Shown here piece by piece: positions 1 through 6,493 of a stretch of DNA of 12,687 bases. The position numbers were made by a program, and so were the translations under genes. Numbering within the stretch: the stretch's first letter is position 1; the number at the start of each line of letters is the position of its first letter. Source of the stretch: Verrucomicrobiota bacterium (GTDB lineage Bacteria; Verrucomicrobiota; Verrucomicrobiia; Limisphaerales; UBA1100); contig JAPKDK010000059.1 of NCBI GenBank assembly GCA_028872645.1, positions 1 through 12,687 on the forward strand, read 5' to 3'. The notes beneath the pieces were generated by a model. That model was not told the DNA's origin, searched no databases, and saw only the letters and a list, made by a program, of their open reading frames with translations.

Positions 1-1511
1 GGCAGTTGCGCGCGCAGGGCGTAATGAGTTTGCCACAGCTTCAGGCCGCGCACGCGATGCGGGTGGCGCGGGTCCGGCCCCACGCCGTCGGTGCCGGCGA
101 GTGCCACGGAGTAAAGGCCTTCGCTGTGCGATTCGTTGGCTTCGAAACGGCTGATGGCCAGCGTGCGAATGTCGACGGTTTTGGTTTTGCCATCGGGCAT
201 TAGCACGGGGAGGTTGCTGTTAAAATTACTGCGGTGCTGGCTGTCGTAACGGTAGCCGTAGCGGTCGTTCTCCACGGCCACGTTGCGCGTGAGCGTGTTG
301 CGGCCGTTGGCCCACCAGAATGCCGCGCCGTCATTGGGGTCAAAGGGCAGCACTTGGTCGGGCAACCTCCGCCCGCGTAGTGCCTGTACGCCGAGGTTGC
401 GGTCCAGCAAATTGAAGACCTCCGTGCCGTCCTCCAGAAAAAACCCGTGCCCCACCGACTGGTAGCCCACGCAATCGCGCACCATTAAATACTGCGTGCC
501 GTGCACGGTAATCCAGCGGTTATGCGAATCGACAATGGCCGCACCGACCACCGCCGAGCCGCGCATCGTGGTGCCGGCGAGATGAAAATGAATCGCGTAG
601 CGGCCGAGCACGCCGCGCTTGCCGAGATGCGCAAACCGCGCGTAGCTGATGCCGCCCTTGCTGTAGCGGTGAAACATCGTGTGCCCGCGCACGCCCTCGG
701 GGTCGGCGCTCTCGATGATCACATTGCGCGAAAGGTTTGCCACCTCGCTGCGAAACTCGCCCGTGCCAAAATGTTCCACGCGCAATGGTCGATCCAGCGT
801 CAGCACGCGCCCGGCGATGCCCTTGATCACGCGCTCCTCCGTGCCCACCTCGCTGTGTTTTTTCGATGCGGTGACAATCACCGAATCGCCCACGCGCCAT
901 CCCTTCACCGCTCCATCAACAGTGACCTTCGTATCACCCACCTTGGCCGTCGCGCCGAGCTTGAGCCACGTGCGGTTCATCGGCGCCCCGTGCAACTCCA
1001 TCCGCGCCGAGCAACACACCAGCGCCGGCGCGTCGTCCTCGTCCATCCCTTTAATAAAGTGCAGCCGAATGCGCGCCGTGTGTTTCGCGGGAATGGGACT
1101 CTGCAGCGTACCCACCTCCAGCGTCGGCATCGCGCCGGTGGGCATCGCGTTGGGTTCGCCCGCCTTGTTCACGCCGTGAAAATCACACGCGAATCCCCGC
1201 TCCGTGCAACGGTTGCCCGATTGCACTTTCAGCAACGCCACGTTCAACTCCGTGCTGCGATCCCGCGCAAACCGCAACGTGCCCGCCACCTGCAGTAGCC
1301 GAATCACCGGCGTCGCCTTCGCATCAAACCGCACCACCGTGCCCGGGCTGATTAAAACGCGATCGCCCGCCTTGGGCACGCGCTTGGGTTTCCACGTTTT
1401 CGCGGATGACCAATCGCCATCGCCAACTGACCGCACGGAAAATTTCAGTAGATTGTTTTGGCCGGAGACGGTTACGACCGAGAGGAGAAAAAGGAAAAGT
1501 AATCGATTCAT
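1..1511 (-). CDS. Secreted G8-domain / right-handed beta-helix protein (CEMIP/TMEM2-like), C-terminus beyond the window
   Basis: The frame is open from an ATG at 1511 through base 1, giving 503 residues without a stop; the C-terminus lies to the left of the window. Residues 1-17 look like a Sec signal peptide (MNRLLFLFLL core, then VSG before Q18). Residues about 33-175 fit a G8 domain: DWSSAKTW, then VPKAGDRVLI, then a series of short beta-strand-like segments. After it come WRVGDSVIV, a segment reading EVANLSRNVIIES, and the strongly family-typical IHFHL at residues 307-311, followed by DSHNRWITVHGT and GHGFFLEDG. This order matches the G8 plus parallel beta-helix core of animal CEMIP/TMEM2 and their bacterial relatives. 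Some animal members degrade hyaluronan; for this bacterial protein a role on extracellular polysaccharide is only an inference. It lies 56 bases after the hydrolase stop and may be the last gene of the same transcript. No Shine-Dalgarno sequence is visible. Family call is good, substrate unknown. Confidence 0.85.
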   Translation of the reverse strand, partial: MNRLLFLFLLSVVTVSGQNNLLKFSVRSVGDGDWSSAKTWKPKRVPKAGDRVLISPGTVVRFDAKATPVIRLLQVAGTLRFARDRSTELNVALLKVQSGNRCTERGFACDFHGVNKAGEPNAMPTGAMPTLEVGTLQSPIPAKHTARIRLHFIKGMDEDDAPALVCCSARMELHGAPMNRTWLKLGATAKVGDTKVTVDGAVKGWRVGDSVIVTASKKHSEVGTEERVIKGIAGRVLTLDRPLRVEHFGTGEFRSEVANLSRNVIIESADPEGVRGHTMFHRYSKGGISYARFAHLGKRGVLGRYAIHFHLAGTTMRGSAVVGAAIVDSHNRWITVHGTQYLMVRDCVGYQSVGHGFFLEDGTEVFNLLDRNLGVQALRGRRLPDQVLPFDPNDGAAFWWANGRNTLTRNVAVENDRYGYRYDSQHRSNFNSNLPVLMPDGKTKTVDIRTLAISRFEANESHSEGLYSVALAGTDGVGPDPRHPHRVRGLKLWQTHYALRAQL

Positions 1512-1567
1512 TGTGGGGTGATATTAAAGTTTTGACGGCTTTTCGCAACAGGAATTCGAAGGATTGG

Positions 1568-2440
1568 TTACTCCAGAATTTTTTGTTGCTGCAAAAACTT
1601 CGCCGTGCGGTGCATGGCTTGTTCAAAAAGTTTCAGGTCAAAAATCAGATAGCCATGCGGGCCGTCCGGATGGCTGATGAGTTGGCAGGGATTGCCGGCG
1701 GCGCGCATACTTTTATGGAACTGCACCGCGCCGGCGTGGGGCGTGACGGTGTCAGCCGTGCCGTGGAAAATGAGCGTGGGCGGCACACCGGCGCGCACGT
1801 GGTGCACGGGGGAAAGCTCGCGCCAGCGATCGCCGATTTCCTTTTGGCCGTAGCCCTCGGCGGAGGTGTCGATGACGGGATAAAACAACACAAGCGCGTT
1901 GGGCGTGCTGGAGAATTTGAGGTCGTCGGTGGCGTCATTCACTTTCGCGAACAACGCCGTGCCCGCCGCCACTTGCGCGCCCGCCGAGCCGCCGGCCACC
2001 ACAATGCGGGCGGAATCGATGCCGAATGCGCGCGCGTGTTGGCGCAGGTAACGCACGGCCGAGCGGCCATCGCGCACGCAGTCGAACACCGTGGTGTTGG
2101 TCGCGCCTGCCTTTCGGCTAATCAACCGGTACTCCAAACTGACGCCCAGCATTCCTTGCCGTGCAAAAAAATTCGCGAATGGATAAAATTTCCGTGGCTC
2201 GCCGCCGACCCAACCGCCGCCGTGGATGGCCAAAAAAACGGGCCGCCGATCCGTGGGCTGATGCCCTTTCGGCTCAAAAATATGCAGCCGCAACTCGCGC
2301 TTCCCGACCGTTTTATAAACCACCTGCCGCGTCGGTTCCAACTTCGCCGCAATCGGCACCAAGGGTCGCGCCGGTTCTTCCCCGTCCACGGCCGTTCCCG
2401 AAAAAACCACCAGCACGATCCCGATCAACAATCGTTTCAT
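1568..2440 (-). CDS. Secreted alpha/beta hydrolase (esterase/lipase, HSL/BD-FAE type)
   Basis: A 290-residue protein with a hydrophobic N-terminal signal peptide (residues 1 to about 20), so it probably acts in the periplasm or outside the cell. The oxyanion-hole motif HGGGW is at residues 73-77. The nucleophile elbow GGSAG carries Ser152, and the acid and base of the triad are probably Asp230 (HGTADTVTP) and His262 (GPHGY). The HGGG motif plus GxSxG places it with hormone-sensitive-lipase-like carboxylesterases, which hydrolyse short acyl or acetyl esters; bacterial relatives often deacetylate plant polysaccharides. The substrate cannot be read from the sequence. Its ATG follows the trpE stop codon with no base between, so its translation is probably coupled to trpE. 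All catalytic residues are present and length is normal. Confidence 0.9.
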   Translation of the reverse strand: MKRLLIGIVLVVFSGTAVDGEEPARPLVPIAAKLEPTRQVVYKTVGKRELRLHIFEPKGHQPTDRRPVFLAIHGGGWVGGEPRKFYPFANFFARQGMLGVSLEYRLISRKAGATNTTVFDCVRDGRSAVRYLRQHARAFGIDSARIVVAGGSAGAQVAAGTALFAKVNDATDDLKFSSTPNALVLFYPVIDTSAEGYGQKEIGDRWRELSPVHHVRAGVPPTLIFHGTADTVTPHAGAVQFHKSMRAAGNPCQLISHPDGPHGYLIFDLKLFEQAMHRTAKFLQQQKILE

Positions 2441-3973
2441 CTACATTTTCACGCAATGCTCGGCGAGGGCGATGGCTTTGATCATCGCTTTGGCTTTGTT
2501 GACGGTTTCTTCGAATTCATTTTCGGGCACGGAGTCGTTCACCCAACCGCCGCCGGCTTGGACGTAAGCTTGGCCGTCTTTTAATAGCGCGGTGCGAATG
2601 GTGATGCAGCAGTCGAGGTTGCCGTTGAAACTGAAGTAGCCGACGGTGCCGCCGTAGGGGCCGCGCGTGGTTTGCTCGAGTTCGGCGATGATTTGCATCG
2701 CGCGAATCTTCGGCGCGCCAGTGAGGGTACCGGCGGGGAACGTGGTGCGCAGCAAATCATAGGGCGTTTTGTCGGCTGTGAGTTTACCGGTGACACTCGA
2801 GACGATGTGCATCACGTGGCTGTAACGCTCGATGATCATTAGGTCGGCGACTTGCACGCTGCCGTATTCGCAAACGCGGCCGATGTCGTTGCGGGCGAGG
2901 TCCACGAGCATCACGTGCTCGGCGCGTTCTTTGGGGTCGGCGAGCAGATCTTTTTCGTGCGCCAAATCCTCGGCGGGCGTGGCGCCGCGCGGGCGCGTGC
3001 CGGCAATGGGGCGAATTTGCACCTCGCCTTCCTCACAGCGCACGTGAATTTCCGGCGAGGCACCGACCAGCGAAAAGCCATCCAGCTCCAGCAGAAACAT
3101 ATAAGGCGAAGGATTAATCGACCGCACAGCGCGATACACATCCAGCGGTTCGGCCGTTACCTCGGTTGAAAAACGCTGTGAGCCGACCACTTGAATGATG
3201 TCACCCGCGCGAATGTATTCCTTGCTCTTGGCGACGTTGGCGAGGAAGGCGTCCTGAGTCATGTTTGACTCAAACGCGGCGGCCGGCGGCTCGGCGGCGA
3301 GCGTCACGGCGCGGTGCTCAGTGGGTTGTTCCAGCAACGAGACGAGGCGTTCCACTTCGTCGACTGCGTCTTCGTAGGCGTCCTCCGGTTTCGCGCCATC
3401 CTCGATGATGGCGTTCACGAGAACCGTCACCGTCTGCCGCACGCGATCGAAAATTAGCAATTCGTCCGCAATCAAAAAATACATCGTCGGCGTGCCCAAC
3501 TCATCCTTGGGCGGACGCGGCACCACCGGCTCCACGTCGTGAATGAATTCGTACCCCACAAACCCCATCGCGCCGCCAGTGAACCGCGGCAGCCCCGGCA
3601 AATCCACCGGCCGATAACGCCCCAAAACTTTTTCCACCACTTCCAGTCCATCGCGCACGTGGTTTTCGCCAGCCTCACGACTCACCGTGTACGTGGCCGT
3701 CACTTTGCCGCCCTCGACCACCTGCACTTGATCGCCATCCTGCCGGATGATCCCGCGCGGATTGCAGCCCACGAATGAGTACCGGCTCAAATGCTCGCCG
3801 CCCTCCACACTCTCGCACAGGAACGACTCGCCGTCGGACCGGATTTTGCGATAAGCCGAAAGCGGTGTCTCGAAGTCCGCAAGAATTTCGCGATATACGG
3901 GAATCAAATTCCCCGCCTGCGCATGCTGCAAAAATTCCTCGCGCGCGGGCGTGATGTGCGGGAAATCACTCAC
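2441..3973 (-). CDS. trpE: Anthranilate synthase component I
   Basis: A 510-residue chorismate-binding enzyme of normal length for TrpE. It converts chorismate to anthranilate using ammonia supplied by the glutaminase partner TrpG, the first committed step of tryptophan synthesis in the cytoplasm. The N-terminal part holds the ES...RYSF element (Glu54-Ser55, RYSF 64-67) that corresponds to the tryptophan feedback site (LLES in well-studied enzymes, here LCES), so feedback inhibition is probably kept. The catalytic half has AGDIIQVVGSQRF (about residue 256 on), IRPIAGTRPRG, the DLARND segment (about 357-363), PAGTLTGAPK (about 411-420), and a GGG plus ENEFEET C-terminal segment. The start codon is GTG and overlaps the hisI stop as GTGA, which fixes the start and implies translational coupling. 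No trpG is in the window. PabB and isochorismate synthases are related, but the N-terminal feedback motif and overall match favour TrpE. Confidence 0.95.
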   Translation of the reverse strand: MSDFPHITPAREEFLQHAQAGNLIPVYREILADFETPLSAYRKIRSDGESFLCESVEGGEHLSRYSFVGCNPRGIIRQDGDQVQVVEGGKVTATYTVSREAGENHVRDGLEVVEKVLGRYRPVDLPGLPRFTGGAMGFVGYEFIHDVEPVVPRPPKDELGTPTMYFLIADELLIFDRVRQTVTVLVNAIIEDGAKPEDAYEDAVDEVERLVSLLEQPTEHRAVTLAAEPPAAAFESNMTQDAFLANVAKSKEYIRAGDIIQVVGSQRFSTEVTAEPLDVYRAVRSINPSPYMFLLELDGFSLVGASPEIHVRCEEGEVQIRPIAGTRPRGATPAEDLAHEKDLLADPKERAEHVMLVDLARNDIGRVCEYGSVQVADLMIIERYSHVMHIVSSVTGKLTADKTPYDLLRTTFPAGTLTGAPKIRAMQIIAELEQTTRGPYGGTVGYFSFNGNLDCCITIRTALLKDGQAYVQAGGGWVNDSVPENEFEETVNKAKAMIKAIALAEHCVKM

Positions 3974-4356
3974 GATTTTTTGCCGTACATTTCCTCAGGA
4001 TCAATCAACCGCTCCTCGGTGATTTCCGATTCGCCGTCCTTCACCGACGTAAAGAAACAACTCTTGTACCCTTCGTGACACGCCGCGCCGATTTGCTCCA
4101 CCTGAATCAAAAGCGTGTCGCCGTCGCAATCGTACGCCACATCTTTCACTTGCTGTGTGTTGCCGCTGCTCTCGCCCTTCATCCAATACTTTTGCCGGCT
4201 ACGGCTCCAAAAATGCGTCTTGCCCGTTTCGAGGGTGCTCTTGATTGAATCGGCATTCATCCAAGCCATCATCAGCACGCGCCCCGAGCCCTCCTCCTGC
4301 ACAATCGCCGGAATCAGCCCCTGATCATTGAATTTCAAACTGTCGATAAAAGACAT
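3970..4356 (-). CDS. hisI: Phosphoribosyl-AMP cyclohydrolase
   Basis: A 128-residue stand-alone HisI without a fused HisE (phosphoribosyl-ATP pyrophosphatase) domain. It opens the adenine ring of phosphoribosyl-AMP in histidine synthesis, in the cytoplasm. Visible family motifs: VLMMAWMN (27-34), THFWSRSRQKYWMKGESSGN (47-66), the metal-binding DCDGD with Asp76, Asp78 and Asp80, and the zinc ligands Cys77, Cys93 and Cys100 in GAACHEGYKSCFF. All expected ligands are present. Its TGA stop overlaps the trpE GTG start by four bases. It lies downstream of hisF, the usual order, but separated by an 80-base spacer holding a large inverted repeat. No clear Shine-Dalgarno precedes the ATG. Confidence 0.96.
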   Translation of the reverse strand: MSFIDSLKFNDQGLIPAIVQEEGSGRVLMMAWMNADSIKSTLETGKTHFWSRSRQKYWMKGESSGNTQQVKDVAYDCDGDTLLIQVEQIGAACHEGYKSCFFTSVKDGESEITEERLIDPEEMYGKKS

Positions 4357-4370
4357 GCGCCGAACTTAAC

Positions 4371-4422
4371 CACAGAGGCACAGAGAGCACAGAGAAAAAA
4401 ACACTCTGTGCTCTCTGTGCCT
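4371..4422. repeat. Palindromic CACAGAG-heptamer element between hisF and hisI
   Basis: A perfect 19-bp inverted repeat (arms 4376-4394 and 4404-4422, loop of 9 A-rich bases 4395-4403). The left side is three copies of CACAGAG (4371-4377, 4379-4385, 4388-4394) with 1- and 2-base spacers; the right side has two copies of its complement, CTCTGTG (4404-4410 and 4413-4419). Neither strand has a T-tract after the second arm, so it is not a standard intrinsic terminator. In my memory, similar CACAGAGGCACAGAG palindromes are scattered through many environmental bacterial genomes as REP-like intergenic elements; I could not check this. If transcribed with hisF-hisI it would form a very stable mRNA hairpin. 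Confidence 0.85.
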
Positions 4423-4436
4423 GTCTGGTGAAAAAC

Positions 4437-5213
4437 TCAAACCATCCGCACCGGAATGTCCGCTTTCGCCAAATGTTCTTTCACTTCGCCCACGGTGAAT
4501 TCCCCGAAGTGGAAAATGCTGGCGGCCAATACCGCATCAGCCTTGCCTTGCTTCAAGACATCCACCATGTGGTCGAGATTACCCGCCCCACCACTGGCCA
4601 CCACCGGCACCCCAACGTTCTCACTAATCCGGCGGGTGATTTCGATGTCGTAACCGGCTTTGGTGCCGTCAGCGTCGATGCTGTTCAAAACGATTTCGCC
4701 CGCGCCGAGGGCCACGGCTTCCTTCGCCCATTCGATGGCGTCCAACCCAGCTTCCTTGCGGCCGCCGTGGGTGAAGACGCGCCATTGGTCGTCGCCGGTT
4801 TTTTTGGCGTCGATGCTGACGACGATGCATTGGCTTCCAAATTTTTCCGCGCCGGCGCGGATGAGCGACGGCGTGGCGATGGCGGCGGAGTTAATACTAA
4901 TCTTATCGGCACCGGCTTTGAGCATCGTGCTCATATCCTCCACGCTGCGAATGCCGCCGCCAACGGTGAGCGGCATGAAGCACTGATCGCCCGCGCGCTC
5001 GATGACGTCCACGATGGTCTTACGTTCATGCGCGCTGGCGGTGATGTCGAAGAACACCATCTCGTCCGCACCCTGTTTATTATACTGCAGCGCGAGCTCG
5101 ACGGGATCGCCCACATTACGCAGCTCGCCCGCCTCGGCTTTACCGAACTGCACACCACGGGTGACTTGTCCGTCGTGAACATCGAGGCAGGGAATAACGC
5201 GTTTGGCTAACAT
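4437..5213 (-). CDS. hisF: Imidazole glycerol phosphate synthase cyclase subunit
   Basis: A 258-residue (beta/alpha)8 barrel enzyme of normal HisF length. With the glutaminase HisH it makes imidazole glycerol phosphate and AICAR from PRFAR, linking histidine and purine synthesis. The N-terminus reads KRVIPCLDVHDGQVTRGVQF; Asp11 is the catalytic acid and SIDAKK holds the second one (Asp135, equivalent to Asp130 of Thermotoga HisF). The phosphate-binding segments TVGGGIRS (83-90), ISINSAA (105-111) and the later VVASGGAGN are intact. The usual LDVKDG appears here as LDVHDG, a mild variation. No Shine-Dalgarno is visible before the ATG. It is the first gene of the minus-strand operon; no hisH or hisA is in the window. 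Confidence 0.96.
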   Translation of the reverse strand: MLAKRVIPCLDVHDGQVTRGVQFGKAEAGELRNVGDPVELALQYNKQGADEMVFFDITASAHERKTIVDVIERAGDQCFMPLTVGGGIRSVEDMSTMLKAGADKISINSAAIATPSLIRAGAEKFGSQCIVVSIDAKKTGDDQWRVFTHGGRKEAGLDAIEWAKEAVALGAGEIVLNSIDADGTKAGYDIEITRRISENVGVPVVASGGAGNLDHMVDVLKQGKADAVLAASIFHFGEFTVGEVKEHLAKADIPVRMV

Positions 5214-5268
5214 CGCAAAAGTACGGCGACATTAGCGGCGGGATAGGATGGTCACGAGTGAAAAAGTT

Positions 5269-5320
5269 TTTGTACGTGTGCATACTATTCTGTTGCCAAT
5301 GCGTTGGGGCGGCGTACACT
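5269..5320. promoter_or_regulatory. Candidate divergent promoters with overlapping -35 boxes (hisF operon / small secreted protein)
   Basis: On the plus strand TTGCCA (5293-5298) and TACACT (5315-5320) lie 16 bases apart, 6 bases before the ATG at 5327, which would give a leaderless or nearly leaderless message. On the minus strand TTGGCA (5299-5294) shares the same bases, with TACAAA (5274-5269) 19 bases away, placing a hisF start site about 50 bases upstream of the hisF ATG. Both matches to the sigma-70 consensus are only moderate and based on inspection alone. Confidence 0.25.
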
Positions 5321-5326
5321 TTTCGC

Positions 5327-5734
5327 ATGAAACGGTTAGCCGGCTTTCTTTTGGTTTTGATGACACTGGGATTTGCCCCCCAACTTTCCGCGCAGCTTTT
5401 TGGCCCGGGCGTCTTGCGCATGGGGCCGGGGATGGCCGATCGCACCATTGAAATCAAACTGCCCGCCCGCCCCGGCGCGCAGGCAGCCACCGTGCTCATC
5501 ACGCCGCCCGCGCAGCCGCAAGTGGTCGAGCCAGTGCCCTATATGCCGAGGTATTTTCCTCAACCCAACTACTTCGGAATGCAGCGCGGATTGCCGATGC
5601 ACACGATGGCAATGACGCCGGGATTCCAATATGCGCGGCCAATGTACGTGCAGCCGACGGCGGGATCGGTGATTATTATCACGCCACCGCGCGTAAATGC
5701 CGCATATCCGGCCCGAGTGCTGTTTGGGCGATAA
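5327..5734 (+). CDS. Small secreted proline-rich protein of unknown function
   Basis: A 135-residue protein that I do not recognise. From the ATG at 5327, residues 1-22 form a clean Sec signal peptide (KR, hydrophobic core, then LSA before Q23), so I prefer this start over an in-frame GTG at 5258 that would put a second hydrophobic, cysteine-rich stretch in front. The mature part is rich in Pro, Met, Gly and Tyr, has no further membrane segment, and shows beta-prone valine/isoleucine stretches (TVLITPP, SVIIITPP) that read like an internal echo. It starts with QLFGPG and ends in LFGR, features shared with the secreted glycine-zipper protein at 5911. No Shine-Dalgarno is seen. A strong terminator follows at once, so it is probably a single-gene unit. 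Function is unknown. Confidence 0.7.
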   Translation: MKRLAGFLLVLMTLGFAPQLSAQLFGPGVLRMGPGMADRTIEIKLPARPGAQAATVLITPPAQPQVVEPVPYMPRYFPQPNYFGMQRGLPMHTMAMTPGFQYARPMYVQPTAGSVIIITPPRVNAAYPARVLFGR

Positions 5735-5757
5735 TTTCAAAACCCCACATTTCAGCC

Positions 5758-5800
5758 AAAAAACCGCTGTTTTCAGCATAAACAGCGGTTTTTTTGTTTT
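5758..5800 (+). terminator. Strong intrinsic (Rho-independent) terminator
   Basis: A perfect 15-bp inverted repeat, arms 5758-5772 and 5780-5794, with a 7-base loop; the GC core is ACCGCTGT/ACAGCGGT. The second arm runs into a seven-T tract, then G and four more T. It sits 23 bases after the stop codon of the small secreted protein. Because the first arm begins with six A, it could also work on the other strand. It insulates the five-gene envelope cluster from the gene upstream. Confidence 0.92.
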
Positions 5801-5846
5801 TCCGACCAGTTATGAACACGGCGGCACGCGGCTTGCTGTTAATAAC

Positions 5847-5856
5847 TTGTTAACAA
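5847..5856. promoter_or_regulatory. Perfect 10-bp palindrome TTGTTAACAA in the AT-rich region before the envelope cluster
   Basis: The terminator-to-gene gap (5801-5910) is clearly richer in A/T than the genes around it and must hold the promoter of the envelope cluster. TTGTTAACAA could be an operator half-site pair, or its TTGTTA part a -35 box; TACTAT at 5877-5882 is the best -10-like hexamer but lies 24 bases from it, too far for a standard promoter. The site is only a candidate. Confidence 0.2.
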
Positions 5857-5910
5857 ACTCAGAACAATCTCAGTTTTACTATTGATAAAACCAAGGAAGG
5901 TATTGCTAAA

Positions 5911-6456
5911 ATGAAAAAACCCGCTGTTTTTGCCCTCATTTTGTTGGTGATTTCCGTGCCATCAGCGCAGGCGCAGTTATTCCCAGGACTGTTAATCCCC
6001 GGTTTGCCCGCAGTGGGCGATCCCGCGCCGAAAACGCGCGCTCCGGCAGTTGCTACCACCACGGTTTTGGGCGCGGCGATTGGCGGCGTGCTCGGCAGCA
6101 AAAGCAATCGCACGGCCGAAAGCACGGCCATTGGCGGCGCAGTGGGTTTGTTGATTGGCCAAATGATGGACCGCAAAGCCGCACAAAATGCCGAGACCGA
6201 ACGCCAAACCGCGCTGGAACGCGCACAAAACCCCGACGCCGAATCCGTCGCAACCGGCCCGTTGCCGCAAATTGATCCGGCGACCGGTTTGCCCATTGAT
6301 CCCAACGCACTCACCACAGGCACTGCCGCCCCAGTCATTGACCCCGCGACAGGATTGCCCGTAGTAGCCAATGGTATAGCGCCGGTACCCGCGGAGGCTC
6401 CGACCAAGCCGCGCCTCTCGCCGCGCAAGCGTGTGAAAAAACTTTTCGGGCGATGA
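5911..6456 (+). CDS. Secreted glycine-zipper protein with IDPATGLP repeats
   Basis: A 181-residue exported protein. Residues 1-21 are a Sec signal peptide ending AQA before Q22. Residues 54-62 (G54, G58, G62) and 75-83 (G75, G79, G83) form two GxxxGxxxG runs joined by a polar hairpin, the pattern of the glycine-zipper 2TM / 17-kDa surface antigen families, which insert in or associate with the outer membrane. Then follows a charged, alanine-rich helix (about 87-108, possible coiled coil), two copies of IDPATGLP (121-128 and 143-150), a proline-rich stretch, and a basic tail ending RKRVKKLFGR. No lipobox cysteine. GGAAGG (5895-5900) lies 10 bases before the ATG, supporting the start. It is the first gene of the envelope cluster, 37 bases before lpoB. 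Glycine-zipper assignment is by pattern; the exact role is unknown. Confidence 0.85.
   Translation: MKKPAVFALILLVISVPSAQAQLFPGLLIPGLPAVGDPAPKTRAPAVATTTVLGAAIGGVLGSKSNRTAESTAIGGAVGLLIGQMMDRKAAQNAETERQTALERAQNPDAESVATGPLPQIDPATGLPIDPNALTTGTAAPVIDPATGLPVVANGIAPVPAEAPTKPRLSPRKRVKKLFGR
6271..6360 (+). repeat. Two in-frame copies of the IDPATGLP peptide motif
   Basis: Codons at 6271-6294 and 6337-6360 both encode IDPATGLP, 22 residues apart from start to start. The codons differ between copies (for example GAT CCG versus GAC CCC), so the peptide and not the DNA is conserved. A third copy occurs in the lipoprotein gene at 9009-9032, again with different codons. Confidence 0.85.
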
Positions 6457-6493
6457 CTTTTCTGCCATATTCTCCCGTCAAACGGAGAACGGT

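Noticed and set aside
501..1298. 265-codon plus-strand frame and overlapping minus-strand frames in the first 1.5 kb
   Set aside because: The true gene is the minus-strand G8 protein, open across the left edge; the others are shadow frames rich in Arg, His and Ala.
1406..2584. Long plus-strand open frame (392 codons) opposite the hydrolase gene
   Set aside because: Low-complexity His/Arg/Ala-rich translation with no motif, fully antisense to a hydrolase with intact catalytic triad; a typical GC-rich shadow frame.
4371..4430. Intrinsic terminator between hisF and hisI
   Set aside because: The hairpin is strong but no T-tract follows it on either strand; the A-run is in the loop.
4428..5210. 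260-codon plus-strand frame opposite hisF
   Set aside because: Exact antisense of a clear hisF; the translation has no domain features.
5258..5326. GTG start for the small secreted protein adding 23 residues
   Set aside because: It would place a second hydrophobic stretch before a perfectly good signal peptide; the ATG at 5327 is simpler.
5214..5340. Possible histidine attenuator leader peptide upstream of hisF
   Set aside because: A short minus-strand frame contains a few scattered His codons but no run of them and no alternative hairpin/terminator ahead of hisF.
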